Shown: piece after piece, positions 36,921 to 50,002 of the stretch
Layout of the letters: each line of letters begins with the position of its first letter
How positions within the stretch are numbered: the first letter of the stretch is position 1
Source of the DNA: Pyrrhoderma lamaoense
Lineage: Eukaryota > Basidiomycota > Agaricomycetes > Hymenochaetales > Hymenochaetaceae
Assembly (NCBI GenBank): GCA_002794735.1
Contig: NBAZ01000001.1
Coordinates: 1,178,001-1,242,000 of the forward strand
Length of the DNA stretch: 64,000 nucleotides
Reading direction: 5' to 3'
Program-made: the position numbers and the translations under genes
The notes under the pieces: model-generated
The model's input: the letters and a program-made list of their open reading frames with translations, nothing else
Told to the model about the DNA's origin: nothing
Database searches by the model: none

Positions 36921-38905
36921 TTACTCGAGTTTCCATTCATTTCCTTCCAACCTGATCCCGACAGGTCGCTTCTCGTCTAAGCTGATCCTGCCAGCATTTA
37001 AAATCGCAGTAGTGAGCACAGTGTTTGCGATCGTCGGCATTCCATGAGCATCAAATTCCTCTGGCTTACTCTCGCCTGCGTTAACAGCTCGAGCGGCATC
37101 AATGAATTTCTCAATCGAGATGTATCCGTAGCCTCTCTGACCATCAAAATGTCCAGACTCGGATGGCGAGTATTTCATGCTGTTATGTCACCGATTTTAG
37201 GGATCAGCCTCTTCAAGTGTTTTTTTAGGATAAAAATGGGGTTGAGATTGCAACGTACTAGAAAGGGTTATAACTGTTTATATGCGATTGTTAGCGAACT
37301 TCCGAGAATTGAGGGGTGATAGTACTCACTAAGTCTTCCCGGTGTCGTCAACGGTGATATCATATCCTCTATGTGCCTGGTCCACTGTGATGTCTCCCTA
37401 TACGGAGGATTTATGGATACATACGTGTCTAACATAGTAAAATCCAGTTGCTCACCTTTTCACCCATGTAATACCAATGCTGTGCGGAATGAACTCCAGC
37501 CCTAAGAGGAGCCGTCCATGATGCGGTGTAAACTGCAGTACCTTTGTGTCGTGAGCTAGAAAGCGACTGCCAATCCACAAGCAGGGTAATAGTATCTTCA
37601 GTGTTTTCAACACAATTGTATGGATCTCCAGTTGCGATACCAGTCGCCGCACTTGCCATTACTCGGGTAGGTACTGCTTTTCCTTGGAGGATCCAGCAGC
37701 AAATATCAATATGGTGCGATGAAAGATAATAACTTTAAACATATTCATGCACATAAGTACTCTCTGACTTTTACCAAATTAGAAAAAACTGATTCCACCT
37801 GATATCACTATCTTTTCCAGCCCATGCTTTGAATGTTTCGAGCTGGCTTTTTGGCTGACTCATCCAAGCATTGAAGAAGTTGAACTCTCCCAAAGTTGCT
37901 GCACGGACCTTCGCATCGCTATACACCGGATCGAATCTAAATGCAAAGTGTATTTGTAAATAATCGCCCTAATTATCGTTCCGATACTAAATTCGGGACC
38001 AGTCAAGATATATTACCGTTTGTGGTGTTCCACGAAACATACTACCCCATTCTTCTTTGCTGTTTCAATAAGTTCAATGTGATGCGAGAGCTTCTGAGTA
38101 GCAGGTTTCGTCACAAGAACGTGTAATTTGCGCTGGAGAGCGTATAGAGCAATCGGGTAGTGCGTGCCTTTTGATGATTTAGTGTCGTCGCTGTTTCAGA
38201 GTTGCAAGGGATAGAATAAGTTGAGGAGTAGTACATACTATCCGGAGTGAAGATGATGACGGCGCTTCCGGGCTTGAGCGCATCGATGGCTATCTTGTAA
38301 GCCTCCGGGTCTGTCTTACCCTCTTCAGGATATGCCACGAAACTGTATGAGATCAAAATATCGGAGGTGAGATTTCATTGAATGTGTTTGATGAAGTGAT
38401 GTATATTTACGATGTGTCCATATCCTTGTAGACATTTCCAATGTTTTCTTGCAAATGTTGTCTTATTGCAGGAAATTTACTACCACTAACGCCGACCATA
38501 GATAGCTGATCGACTTTCTGACGTCTTCGTAGATCGAACAGGGTCAGGCCAACAACCTGTTCAAGACTCAGTCCCTGTCGTTCGTTTATATAGATAGCTA
38601 TAAACATACACCGATCTTTTGATTTCATGGATCTGTAAGTCAATATTAGCACGATTAATAACTTTTGTTGTTCACCTTTTTGTCTGATTTTGAGGCACCC
38701 GAGCCGGTCCATCCTGTCGTATACTCACCCTGTGAAGAGTATTATTAGGTTTATTATTACTTTTTGCAAATTCAGAATCTGGATCTAAATTTAGACGTAC
38801 AGTACCACCTATGAGGTGCATACAGTCACGTAAGCATTGTGATTGAGTGATCAAGAAAGCAGATAAACACTTACACATAAGTACATCCAATTTTGCGGCC
38901 GACAT
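36921..38905 (-). CDS. gaaA: D-galacturonate reductase (GFO/IDH/MocA family)
   Basis: First enzyme of fungal D-galacturonate catabolism, reducing it to L-galactonate with NAD(P)H. Family landmarks are the nucleotide motif [131 protein letters not shown] and [19 protein letters not shown]. The active-site Lys of TKP and the EHHKR stretch are present. The 5' end has an unusual structure: exon 1 (38905-38875), an 8-nt exon (38808-38801), a 54-nt exon (38729-38676) and a 6-nt exon (38615-38610). The first 99 coding bases then form an unbroken N-terminus. This implies a pectin-using, plant-associated or saprotrophic fungus. Confidence 0.92.
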
Positions 38906-39393
38906 TACGAATATGGGAAATATATTAAAGCTTGGTGTTTATCTGAGAGTACTGAGCAACGAAGAGAAGGAACAAGAGGTTTTGCCCGAAGACAGCCAGT
39001 TTCAAGTAGTTATAACGGTAAGAGAGGGTTATTGATACTCTGCGGACCGTCTATCGGCCCGTTCTCGGTGCCATCCTTGGGACTTACTCAGCACGTGCTA
39101 TACAAAAAACAACTTGAGGACTTGAGGAGTAGAAATCGGATAAATGGTCTATACATTATTCTAAAAAGACAGCTTTGACGTCAATTTGGATGATTGAAAA
39201 CTATTTTTGTATTTCTACCTAGAATCATAGTAGTGATTCAAGTCGTAAAGCATATCATTACCAAAAATGCACAAATATACTATAACAACGACGACAAGAA
39301 ATGGTCCTTTTTGCATCAGATAGCCTTTACGGTACGCGCGGAATCATGGTATATAACCAGTGACGGAGAAGAAGAAAAAGTAGTACAAGAGAT
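38906..39393. other. Upstream region of the galacturonate reductase gene
   Basis: Non-coding between two minus-strand genes. Readings on the plus strand at 38847-39035 and 39194-39397 lack family features. I saw no CCNCCAA-type site known for galacturonate regulators of ascomycetes. Confidence 0.5.
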
Positions 39394-40049
39394 TTAGTTG
39401 ACTTGATTCCTTAGGACTAGAGAACGTTCATCAAAATACGGTAATAATGAGGAAAGACCAGTAGAACTCACTCAGAATCACGGAGTCGCCTCTGCAGCAC
39501 AGAGCAGAGGTATCAGTATCAGTATACGACTTAACATCAGTATAAGCACTCTACCTTAGAAACATTTTACTTATAAACCGATCTTTGTTTACCGGTTTTT
39601 TGTTTTTTCCTTTAGGTACCTCTGTCCACATCTAAACCATGTTTTATCCCGTCAGAGTGACAATTAAGAGCTTAAAACTGAACAAGCTTTACCTCTTTCA
39701 CGTTCTCTAGGACCTATGTAGACGTTGAGCCACGAGCAAGATCAAACATAATCAGTCACGGGTATGTGGTAAGAACAGGCTTGGAACTTACCATATTAGA
39801 ATGTCTGTCAAATGCTTTAACTCGTGCCAGCAGTTTCTTGTTGTTTCGAAGCATGATTAATATTTGTGTATGATTTCGAACTGCTTGTTGTAGGACAGAG
39901 AGTGGTCCCTGTGAGATTTCATGTTCTTCCAATTGTCTGATCTGTGCTTCGTCTAAGTCTGATTTCGGGACATTTTGGAATTGACTGAGTAGTAAAACAA
40001 GCGTATCAGTACTACCCAAGGTTAGAAAAATGTAAACTGATTACCTCAT
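39394..40049 (-). CDS. SMD2: Small nuclear ribonucleoprotein SmD2
   Basis: Six short exons encode about 112 residues. Sm motifs are obvious: [60 protein letters not shown], then [19 protein letters not shown] and MFLRGDSVILILRN. SmD2 is one of the seven Sm proteins in spliceosomal snRNP cores. The first exon codes only ATG-AG (40049-40045) before an intron. The final intron (GTGAGT...CTCTAG) gives the short tail NQVN. The start at 40049 gives [15 protein letters not shown]. It is head-to-head with Pescadillo across 198 bp. Confidence 0.94.
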
Positions 40050-40247
40050 GATTAAGAAATGTGTCTTGGAGATATATGCACGGGTTAGAACAACGTAGAC
40101 AGGCTTAAAGCGGCACTTTGAGCATGAGAGCGTGTTTGCGGCACGTTGGAGATCCGTGGGAAACGAGCTCTGTAAATTTCATTCTAACAAAAATGTCTTC
40201 TGCAATTCCGTTCCATACAAAACTAACGACTCTCTCATAGTAACAAT
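40050..40247. promoter_or_regulatory. Divergent promoter between SMD2 and the Pescadillo gene
   Basis: A 198-bp spacer separates oppositely oriented start codons of an snRNP core gene and a ribosome-biogenesis gene, consistent with co-regulation of growth-related genes. No TATA box is evident. Confidence 0.5.
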
Positions 40248-42317
40248 ATGGGTCGTCTCAAGCAAAAGGGAAAGGCGGGGGCTGCAAAAGCCTATATAAC
40301 ACGCTCCTCAGCCGTCAAAAAACTACAGTGCACTCTTGCGGACTTCCGTAGATTATGCATATTAAAAGGTATGCTTCAATGAGTGACACATTTCAACCAA
40401 CAAATGCGGACTCAAATATCACAGGAATATTCCCAAGAGAGCCCAAAAACAAGAAAAAAGCTAATAAAGGCTCTTCTGCCCCAACATCATTTTACTATGC
40501 AAAGGATATCGCGTATCTTGCACACGAACCCATCTTACAAAAATTAAGGGAGCACAAGGCTTTCGCAAAGAAGCTCTCAAGGGCCCTTGGCCGAGGAGAA
40601 TGGAGTAGTGCAAAAAGCTTAGAGGACAACAAACCTGTATATAGACTTGACCATATTATCAAAGAAAGGTATGCATTCACAAGGTCTTGATCTATGTCAT
40701 GTATTCATGGATTGATCTCTTTTTCTCTTTTTTTTCAGATATCCAACATTCATAGATGCTGTACGAGACATCGATGATGCTCTCTGCCTCATATTCCTTT
40801 TTGCCTCCTTACCCTCGGGTGACCGACTCCCCCCTTCTCTCATCGAGAATTGCTCAAGATTGTCCGCGGAATGGCAGTTATATGTAATCCATACTCGTGC
40901 GTTACGGAAGGTTTTTCTTTCAATCAAGGGCGTCTATTTCCAAGCCGAAGTAATGGATCAGAATGTTACCTGGCTTGTTCCATATCAATTCACCCAAAAT
41001 GTGCGCCAATAAGCTCTTAATTACTGGTTCAAAATATACACTAAGCACATAATTATAGATTCCAAGTGATGTTGATGTGAGAGTAATGCTAACATTCTTA
41101 GAGCTCTATCAGACTCTACTGGGATTCGTGTTCTTCAAATTATACACAGACATTGGTTTGGTATACCCCCCGCCTCTTGATTCAACGAAGGAAGCTTCAG
41201 CAGCTGGTGTTGGTGCATTTAATTTGCAAGAAGCTGATAAAGCTTCGGTCAGTAGACCAAAGAATGTCGAAATAGAAGGGAGAAAAATTGCCGGAAAGGA
41301 CGTTCGCAGAACTATCAAGAATATTGCAATGGAGTCATCGGAATCAGATGATGTCAATCTTCCTGTCGTCGTCGATGAGAATCAGACCACAGAAGTGAGC
41401 GAAGATTTCGTGGCCCAACCATCAAAAACGAATCCCAATGAAACTTCTACGTTAACGACACTTCAAACCCTTTCCTCTTTACCTCAATCGACTGCTTCAA
41501 GGCTTTTCACTCCGTACACATTCTTCCTTTCCCGCGAAACATCACGCCCACTCTTTGAATTCATCATCCGCTCTTTTGGAGGACGTGTTGGCTGGCCCGC
41601 TACCTCCGGCTCTGGGTCACCCATTGATCTGGATGATGAATCAATAACTCACGTTATCATTGACAGACCATTGGTTCCTGGTACATCCCAATCACCAAGG
41701 AGAAAGTATGTGCAGCCTCAATGGATCGTTGATTGTGTGAACGCTGGAAAGATTTTACCTGAAGAACCTTATCTGCAAGGGGCAACTTTACCACCCCATC
41801 TCAGTCCCTTCGGAGAAGGACCAGGCGCATATGATCCTACACAGGCCGAAGGAGATAGAATGGATGTTTCGGAAAGTGAAGATGACGAAGATCAAAAGGA
41901 GGAAAACGAGTATGAGGAGGCTGTAGCTCTGGACACTGTTGTTACTCAAGCAGGTGGAGATGACGAGCGATTACGTTTAGCAGAATTACAAGCGGAAGTG
42001 CAGGGTGTCGATCCTGATGTTTTTGAGAAAAAAGTGAAAGCTGCGAAAAAGAAAGCTTTAGAACTCTCAACAGATAAAAAGATGGGATCGGACAATGAAA
42101 CGGAGATGAATAAGATGATGATGAGTCGAAAACAGAGAAAACTGTATGACAAGATGAAATACAGTGAGAATAAGAGAGCAGCGGAGGTAAGGTTCTTTTG
42201 CTTACGCTTTTGAATGTGACTAACTAACCGCTCATCACTAATATGTAGCGAACGCAACTTGAGCAAAGAAGGCAAGCCCTTCGAAGAGAAAAGAGGCAAA
42301 CTCCAAAGTCATCATAA
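40248..42317 (+). CDS. NOP7: Pescadillo homologue, ribosome biogenesis (60S) factor
   Basis: The product begins [20 protein letters not shown] and continues [20 protein letters not shown], the Pescadillo N-terminus, then [20 protein letters not shown] and [25 protein letters not shown] domain follows: [29 protein letters not shown] and the closing [18 protein letters not shown]. The C-terminus is acidic, then a basic coiled region ending KRQTPKSS. Pescadillo acts in the PeBoW complex for 27S rRNA processing in the nucleolus. Introns follow residues 39-40 and later positions; the last exon starts near 42249. The ATG at 40248 is 198 bp from the SMD2 start. Confidence 0.94.
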
Positions 42318-42632
42318 TATTTTTCTGCCCCCCTTAGGCCTTCCCCGTCGGTCCTCCTCGTAATTGTAGTCTTTTAGATAACTGTTGTATAATTTCTATC
42401 GCTTCTTTAGTAAACATGTATGGATTGTGCTTTGAAACGATCGTGATGTGTTGCACAAATAACCCGCCCCACATGTGACTTTACGTATCCTGATTTTGCT
42501 ATGAATATTAGCATTACTATGCTCTAGTCCTTAAGCTTCCTTCACCCTCTGCTACCCCACGCACTATCGCAAGCTATCGCCCGCCCTGGATAAGAGCGCG
42601 TCTTTCGTCCCTTCTCGTCTCGCTGCAAAGCG
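42318..42632. other. Short spacer, promoter of the Sec7-PH gene
   Basis: Tandem genes in the same direction. The spacer is C/T-rich toward the downstream start, as fungal leaders often are. No other feature was seen. Confidence 0.5.
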
Positions 42633-45600
42633 ATGGTAGGGAGGAAGCCGTCAAACCTGTTCTCTAGAGACAAACGTGATGGTCGGGACTCGAAGGAATC
42701 CGATAGAAACTCTCCTTCTACTTATTTGGGATCCGATTCATCTAGTAGTAAATCAGGTTTGGGAACTGGGGCCAAGACCACTGTTCAGGCAGTGACGACT
42801 GCGCACATAACGTCCCACTTTTTCTCCTTGCCAAATTGGAAACGACGACCAGTCCCGGCGATGGCGTCTGCAGTATTTGAAAGCCGGCGTTCTTCACAGG
42901 TTTTGGAGGACGGACGAATCGTTCGTGCAGGTAGTCATGATGTTAATATGGACGCAAACGTAAACAAAGCATTACCCGAGATTCCAGATTACGAGCTCTT
43001 TAGTGAGCTCATTTTCGCTCGGAGGAGTACTGGGTCACTGCACCTTCCTTCCATGGTCCCTAATGGCGAACGTTCGGGGCAAAGTAGTAGGTCTAGTTCT
43101 AGCTCGCCTACATTAATGCCCCCACATTCTCAATCCGCACATACTCTCGCGCACGCTGGTCTTGGGATAGGCTTACCCCATGTTATGCCACAAGTAGCGC
43201 GATCTGCATCCAAACCTGTTCTAACTTCCTCAAGACCCAAAACGGCACCTCGTCCAACTCGTTTAGAGCCAAAGAAAAGCCAACAAATACGGCGTATTAG
43301 TAGTTTCACAGATGCTCAAGAGGAGGCACCTGATTCTCCTCGACAGGGAGAGCGTTTGGAAGCTCAGGCTACATCGCAAAATCGAAGGAAGACCATATTT
43401 CCTGCATCCAGACCGATCGATGAGCCTACAAGACTAGAAGCACGACCCGAACCCAAATCTCTAATGCGAAAGGCATCCTTCTGGACTCGGCGGCGGGTGC
43501 AATCTCTTAAAGATCCTCCGGAGGCTCAAAGAGTAGCAATCCCTCCTGCCCCTGCTTTACCTACATTTTATTCGCCATCACCTATGTTTCCTGATAAGCC
43601 TGTCCGTTCGTCACCAGTTTCAACTCCCCGATCCTCAACTTTTGAGACTCCTGGGCGACTTAGGAGGAGACACTCGGAACGGAGTACATCCTCTAGCCAC
43701 CAGACTTCCCCCGCGATGCATTCTTCACGCCCAATTCCTCTTCAATATCTCACCAGCCACCTCATAGGCCTTTTCCGCGTACACAAGATTCTCAATCTTC
43801 CCAAACACCATCCCCGCATGATTTAAGACCTCGTCCGACCGCTATGTCCTTTATATCGTCCCCGGCTATTTCAAGCTTTCCGACCATGGAAGAATTTAAT
43901 AGGAGACCACGTTCAAATACAAATCCGAATGTTCTTCACCGGCTATCAATGGGTCTATTCAGCTCTTCGCCATCAAGTCCGATCTCGTCTACGACTGTTT
44001 CGACTAGTGCTGCCGGAGATCATAGCACGAGTCCTCGTACTTCGGTGAACTTGACTAGAAGTTCGTTATCAAAATCTGCTGTAGAAATTCCCAAGCCAAA
44101 AGAAGATGAAGAAACTCCGGAGGAGTTCCTATCTAGACTAGAGGAGTTGTTAGTAAAGCAGAGATAGCTAATGTTCTGGCAGGGAGGTTTGTTATTGTCT
44201 TTCGTCTATCTGTAATATCGTTGACTGAAACCCGCGGTATTAAGTGGTGATTCTTACTATACCCGAGCTTTGCAACTGTATATAGATCGTTTTAACTTCG
44301 CTAACGACCCTCTGGATATTGCCCTCCGAAGGCTACTTATGGATGTTGGATTGCCAAAGGAAACTCAACAAATCGACCGTGTCATGGAAGCCTTTGCTAC
44401 GAGTTATAAAAAATGCAATTCGGGTCTCTTTTTGTCTGATGGTAGGCACGGTCATACGAGACATAGTTTACGACTCGACTCTGATCCTAATTTCTACAGA
44501 CCACCCATACATACTTTCATTCAGCTTGATTATGTTACATACAGATGCATTCAATCGTTCGAACAAGCGGAAGATGACCAAAGCGGATTATATCAAAAAC
44601 ACTAGACTTGAAGGGGTTCCTACGGAGGTTCTTGATGTGAGTAAGAAGAAATACTTACATAGGTTCCTATAATAACTGTTGTCTATTTTCCCCAAGTACT
44701 TCTTTGATAATATTGTGTTTGCGCCATTTATCTTCATTGAAGATCCTGTAGACGTAAATGGCCAGCGCAGTATAGCCCCGGATGGCAGATCGTTGTCCAC
44801 GAATAGTCAGGCAACACCTTCAAGCAATTCTGGATTATCTATTTTAGGAATGTCAAATAAGATAGATCCTTATTATCTTATCACTCAGGTATGTGAATAA
44901 GCGAACTGCTTATGGTAAATTGCTTATGTTGCTCAAAAAATAAGAATCAACTCGACTCCCTAAGAGTTGATGTGGAGTCGTACATACCCCTTCGTAACCC
45001 TTTTTCATATCAAGGTACTGCTGGCTCTTGGAACGAAGCAGAATTGCGGCGTTCTTTTGCTCGCGCGGAACCGATTGAGGTGGATAATATGGATTCAAGG
45101 CGAGCGTCAACCTTGCCTTTTTTCTCGATGAATGTTGTTGGTGCCCCAGGACCTTCAATCTCCAATTTTGCTCCAATGTCCTCTGAGCCGGAAGGTATAA
45201 CTTTTGATTCTGTCACTTTGAAAGTGACCAAGCGGGCATCTTGTCCCGGAAAGGTATATTAATGTGATTCGTTCTTTATCGAGTTATTCTTATGTTATTA
45301 TCGTAGATGACTTACTAGGCGGGGGAAAGCGTGCAGCAAGCAGAAAATGGCGGGAATGGAGCTTTATATTGACGGGTTCCCAATTACTTTGCTATCGTGA
45401 CTCGGCGATAGCGTTAGAACTTATCGCGGATTCTTATACCTCTAGTAGTGAATTTCGACCTTCACAGTATGCCAAACCTGATGAAACCCTGTCTCTTAAG
45501 GATGCTATTGCTGTTTATGATGCGTCATATCACAGGGTATGTTACCCGCTTTTTATCTTTTTTGTATAAGTCATAAATATTGTCCCTAGCATCCAAACGT

Positions 45601-46834
45601 ATTTCGACTAGTTCTGCAAAATGGCCGTCAGTGTTTGCTAAGAGCCCAAAGTGGGGTAGATCGGAACGAGTGGATAGCGCATATTAACTATGCCAGCACG
45701 TTCAGGACTACAGGAATCCGTATGCGGTCCGTTAGCGCTCTCGAGGATGCAAAGATGGATGCTAGGGCCTATGACCCGGAAACTGGTAGACATAGGGTAA
45801 ACTCAGTATCTACTATCTTAAGTCCCGATTCCGATCAGAACGAACTAAATAGTTCAAACGTGACTGATGCATCTGGAATCCTGCTGCCCATGAAAGTGCC
45901 GCCCCTTGACGAATCCACGAGTGGCCAATCTCGATCTAGAATCATCATGTCTAAGATACAGGAGTTCGAGACGAAGATAGAAGCCACCCGTGTACAATTG
46001 GAGTCGGATATACGCGTGGTTCGCAATCTTTCGATTCTAGCACCCTTCCGACGAGCTACCCGTGAACGTCTGCAGACTGCCATAATCAATTTGGGAGGAA
46101 GCATCAAACAACTGAGACTTGAGATAATCAAGACGGCTTGTTATCGTGACGTCTTGGCTACTGATCTTGCATCGGAAGACAGAGAGAGGCGCAGGCGGAA
46201 GAAGGAAGCGTTGGAATTGGAGGAACGAATACGCAGCAGAGATGGGTCTATGCCCAGGATGACCCCTTCTCTGTACGTTGATGAAGCGTCAACGAAACGA
46301 TCACTTTCTCATCGGAGTGATACGTCAGATCTTTCACATGCTCAAGCAGATCCGTCTATCTGCGAATCGTTCCATTCTGCCTTGGATTTCGGAGCGGACT
46401 GGCCTCATTTCGCTTCGGGCTCATCAAAACATGCTGCATTGAAACAGAGTTTCGATGCCAACTCACCAATGGAGACGCCCTCGCATGAGTTGCCTCCAGG
46501 AAGTTCCTTCAGTTCAAGCTTTTTTCCATCACAGTCTCCCGATAGTAATAGTAGTCCTGCTTCACCGCCCTCTGTGAATCCTGATGAGAATCAATGTGAG
46601 GAACAGGAACTGAGTGCAGTTTCTAGCCCAGATGTCATGCAACAAATATCTGAAGAGCTTGCAGAAGACTGGGACAAGACTAAAGCCGCAAAACGAGTGT
46701 CGCTTGTTCATGTTCCTACTGGCTTGAAAGTTTCATCGCGTTCTGACAAGGATAGCCTTCGACATTGTTCACGGTCTGTACTAGAATGTGACGAAATTAA
46801 TAATGAGGACTGTAAATTCAGTTCTCTGTCTTAA
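42633..46834 (+). CDS. Sec7-PH Arf GTPase exchange factor (EFA6/Syt1-like)
   Basis: A Ser/Pro-rich N-terminus of about 500 residues precedes a Sec7 domain: VSKAEIANVLAGSGDSYYTR, LYIDRFNFANDPLDIALRRL, MDVGLPKETQQIDRVMEAFA (containing the catalytic glutamate finger), FSLIMLHTDAFNRSNKRKMT and YFFDNIVFAPFIFIED. A PH domain follows: RKWREWSFILTGSQLLCYRD and FRLVLQNGRQCLLRAQSG...RNEWIAHINYAS, then a coiled coil. This order is typical of plasma-membrane Arf6-type GEFs. Two one-base breaks are needed to keep homology in frame: near CCC at 43730-43732 (shifting to SISHQPPHRPFPRTQ) and at about 44146 (LSRLEE-VVSKAEI). The junction at 45254 is ambiguous (CPGK-DDLLGGGK). Confidence 0.87.
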
Positions 46835-47512
46835 AGTAATATGATTATGGATGTTTTAGCTTGATTATGATGTTTTAGCTGCTTCGCTCACACCTTCCTT
46901 TCCGTAAATACCCCTTTATACTATCTGTTCCCTTTTCACACTTTCATAGGAAATACCTGGACCCCATTTTTTCAAATTTCTTTCTTTATTCAGATATTGC
47001 TTTTATCATACTCATAATTATTCGTTTATTTAGCTTATTAGAGTGGAATAGTGTTTTTCTTACTTTTTTTACTTAACGTAGAGCATGTATAGTAACACAT
47101 GTGGTTCTCATTTGGCCGGACTATGGAATAATAGACTTGTAAAATATCGTGAATAACAACAATCTCATCCATCTGTGTGCCATAAGTATCTAGAGACAAG
47201 TGTACAATGGACATGTAGAAAAAAATTAAATATAAAAGCACAATATATTTTTATACACTCGTAACTAGTCGTAAGTGAATAAAAGAGTATACAGTACAAG
47301 TAATTAAGAAACGGTTAACACATATCAAGAACGGTCCAAAAATGTAGGAAATTCAAAAAGGATAGTCAAGTACGTTGTAGAACGCTTAGAATAAAGAGTG
47401 ACATATGTACCGTTCATACTTTGATTGCATAGATGTCTTATAGATTAACAAAAGGAAGGAGAAAGGAAGAAAGAATAGAAAGGTATTAAGTCCAGAGTAG
47501 GGAGGGGGTATA
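46835..47512. other. Convergent intergenic region, AT-rich
   Basis: It lies between the 3' ends of the Sec7-PH gene (+) and protein B (-). Sequence is T-rich, then A-rich, consistent with two terminators. No coding potential was found. Confidence 0.6.
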
Positions 47513-50002
47513 TCATGAACTCTGATTTGGTTTCTTTCGCCATTTATCTCGAAGACTTGGCTTATGAGCTTTTCCATTGTCTCCTATCAGTCCTGAAAGA
47601 GATCCAATCTTAGAAGAGGATGTTGAAGATTTCTTTGAACTCGACTTGGATGTCGAAAAAAATCGTCTTAAACCTGAAGTTGCCTCAACACGGTCGTTAA
47701 GTATATGTTGTGTATCTTCTACCGCTATGGCTTTCACAATCGGCGAGAGTGAAGACCTAGGATAGGTAGGGGACCTTGAACGACGGTCATAGTCACGATT
47801 TCTTGGGGAGACGGAGATCCGTCATCTTCTGCGACATTGACAAGCACCCATCCTTCGGACCTGATTGGAGAAGAGGGTGTACTGACGGAACGTCGCCTCT
47901 GAGGGACTGATTCAAGAATAGGCGTTCGCGGTGCGACTGCCCCAAATGAAGCGGCTTCACTCTTGCGAGTGGCTTCTGGACTATTGCAAAGTATTGGCGA
48001 GGCTCTATGCGCTACCTTTACCTCCTTCCTCTCGGGCTTATCTTCTTGAATTATGGCTTTAGGTGATATAGGCGACCCAAGATTTGTTTGCTCTTCCGAC
48101 TTCTCTTCAATTGGCGTTGGTTGCCACGCACCAGGAAACTTTGGTGTTGACATACGCTTTAAGGATGGCGGGTTAAGGTCACCAACCTCTCCATTTGTTC
48201 CAGACCCAAATCCGGAAGACTCACAACGTTCCGTCAGAGGTCGTAATATTCGATCTTTGCATTTCTCATCGCCTAACGCACCTGTCCAAGCGATGGGTAT
48301 CTCACAAGAGCTCTTTGTTCCATTGGAAAATGCTGAGTCTCTGAAAGCATTTGAACTGAGAATTGCAGGCGTAGAGTCCGTTCTTGCCTCCGAAAGCGTC
48401 CAAGGCCCATGAACACTTTGTGGCATGTCATGTGGAGGTTCTCCTAAATCACGACTGTGTTGTCTGGAAGAACTATGTGAGTCCGATGTCGAGTCTGGAG
48501 TTGAGGTTCTCTTGGTCCGTGAAGGGTCGCCAGTTTCGTCCGAAAGTTTCGTTCTGAGCCCAGTGTCATAAAACAGGTCTCCAGTTTTAACTCGTTCCCG
48601 TGAATTTGGTCGAATATCGTTCTCAAACGAAGATCTTGGAAAATCCAGAGGTAATGCCCGTAGAGCATCTCGTGACCTAGCAGTAGGATGGTTTGGATGG
48701 TTTCCAGCCCCAATACCAGTCATGTCCATACTCTCAATTGTAGATAAGTTCTGTCTACGAATCGGGAATTCTTCTGAGGACCTTATTGACGAAACGTTAC
48801 TTGTAACCCGTTGAGGGGGCTTTTTGCGAAGCAAAGACGAAGAACGACCAAATTGAGAAGCATTGGGCTCCGTCACGGAACGCGAGTGGCCAGGAGTGAA
48901 CGAGGAATTCCGTGAGGAATCCGGAACAGAGCCTGATCTGCCATGCAAGGTATCGGCAGATTGATTCGCGCTCTGTGGGGGCGTTAGGACCGATGTCGGG
49001 GATACTCCTCGATGTAAGTCAACAATAGAGCCACTTCCGTTCAAGCTTATTGTTAAATCCAGAGATGAACCTAAGAATACCCAGAAGTCCTTTATTCGAG
49101 AATGATGTCCACTGAGGGAAAGAGATGTGAGAAGGGTAAAGGAGTGTTTATCCAATCCACTAAGCAAAGAAAATATGCATTTAAGAGAGTCTGTTGCGAA
49201 TGTGTCCTCTTGGAAAACTTTATGTAAAAAAGTCATCAGGACATAATACCGAATATGGGTATACTCAGGATGCACTTACAACGATATCCTTTTAGATGGA
49301 ATTCCCAGCATTTTTCTGATACCTTTTTTTCGTGCACTACACCTCTAGGCCAAGCAGAACGGACAGCCTGCAGGATAGCAGGACTTGAGTTCAGGGGTAT
49401 GTTCACGGCTCGTAAAACCTTTGGAGAAGGGAAGGACAAAGCGAATGGAACACGAGTAGACTCATAAGCGGAGTAAGAAATCGGCCTTGAAAACGTGATG
49501 CAAACACGCTCTGATGTCAGAATGAGGGTATAATATTTATCAGTGCTGGACACGTTTAATACTCGGAAATTGAGAGACAAGTACCAGAACGTTCCCTCCC
49601 ATAATCGATTGTAGACAGAAATTTATAGCCATGTTGAAATATGATGTCGAGAATTTGAACAAAAAGTTTCTCTGAATCGACGGATTTACTCTGACTTGGA
49701 GCCCAGGGTTTCCCTTCGAGACTGAACTCAACAAGATCATAATTCCCATCCTCGCGAAAATTGTGAAGAATTGAGAGCCTCTTGAAGGCAGTCTTCAAAG
49801 CAGTGACAGTATCATTAGAGAAAGAAGATAATCGGACAAAGCCAGAGCCAGCTATTGATAAGAGGGCAAAAGAGGAGACGATGTGGTTTTCCCGGATGAA
49901 CTCTGGTCTAGGAGTGAAACCAGACTCTGGGGCGAGACGGTTGAAAGCTTGGATGTATTTGGTTGTTGCATCGATGAAGATGCCAACGCGCGGCTTGCGC
50001 AG
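47513..50002 (-). CDS. Uncharacterised protein B with two copies of an unnamed module, 5' end uncertain
   Basis: The coding core starts after an acceptor at 50002: LRKPRVGIFIDATTKYIQAF, then FIRENHIVSSFALLSIAGSG. Module 1 follows: TALKTAFKRL, LVEFSLEGKPW, IIFQHGYKFLSTIDYG, then YTLILTSERVCITFSRP. Module 2 is AILQAVRSAWPRGV, WEFHLKGYRFFQEDTFA, HSFTLLTSLSL and KDFWVFLG. The second half is a Ser/Pro/Arg-rich disordered tail with RRSVSTPSSPIRSEGWVLV, ending KWRKKPNQSS. No named family is recognised. The 5' exon may be ATG-AAG-AAG-CAG at 50219 with a 205-nt intron, or the ATG near 50122. Two G/C-run sites need one extra base: 49594-49600 (to reach GTFWYLSLNFRVL) and 47769-47772 (to reach PRSSLSPIVKAIA). 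Confidence 0.72.

Noticed and set aside
44146..44160. Programmed frameshifting as the reason for the Sec7-PH break
   Set aside because: No slippery heptamer, and the breaks in unrelated genes share only nearby G/C runs, which fits assembly indels better.
45240..45310. Possible missing base at the Sec7/PH junction
   Set aside because: Alternative donors or acceptors could keep the frame, so the evidence is ambiguous.
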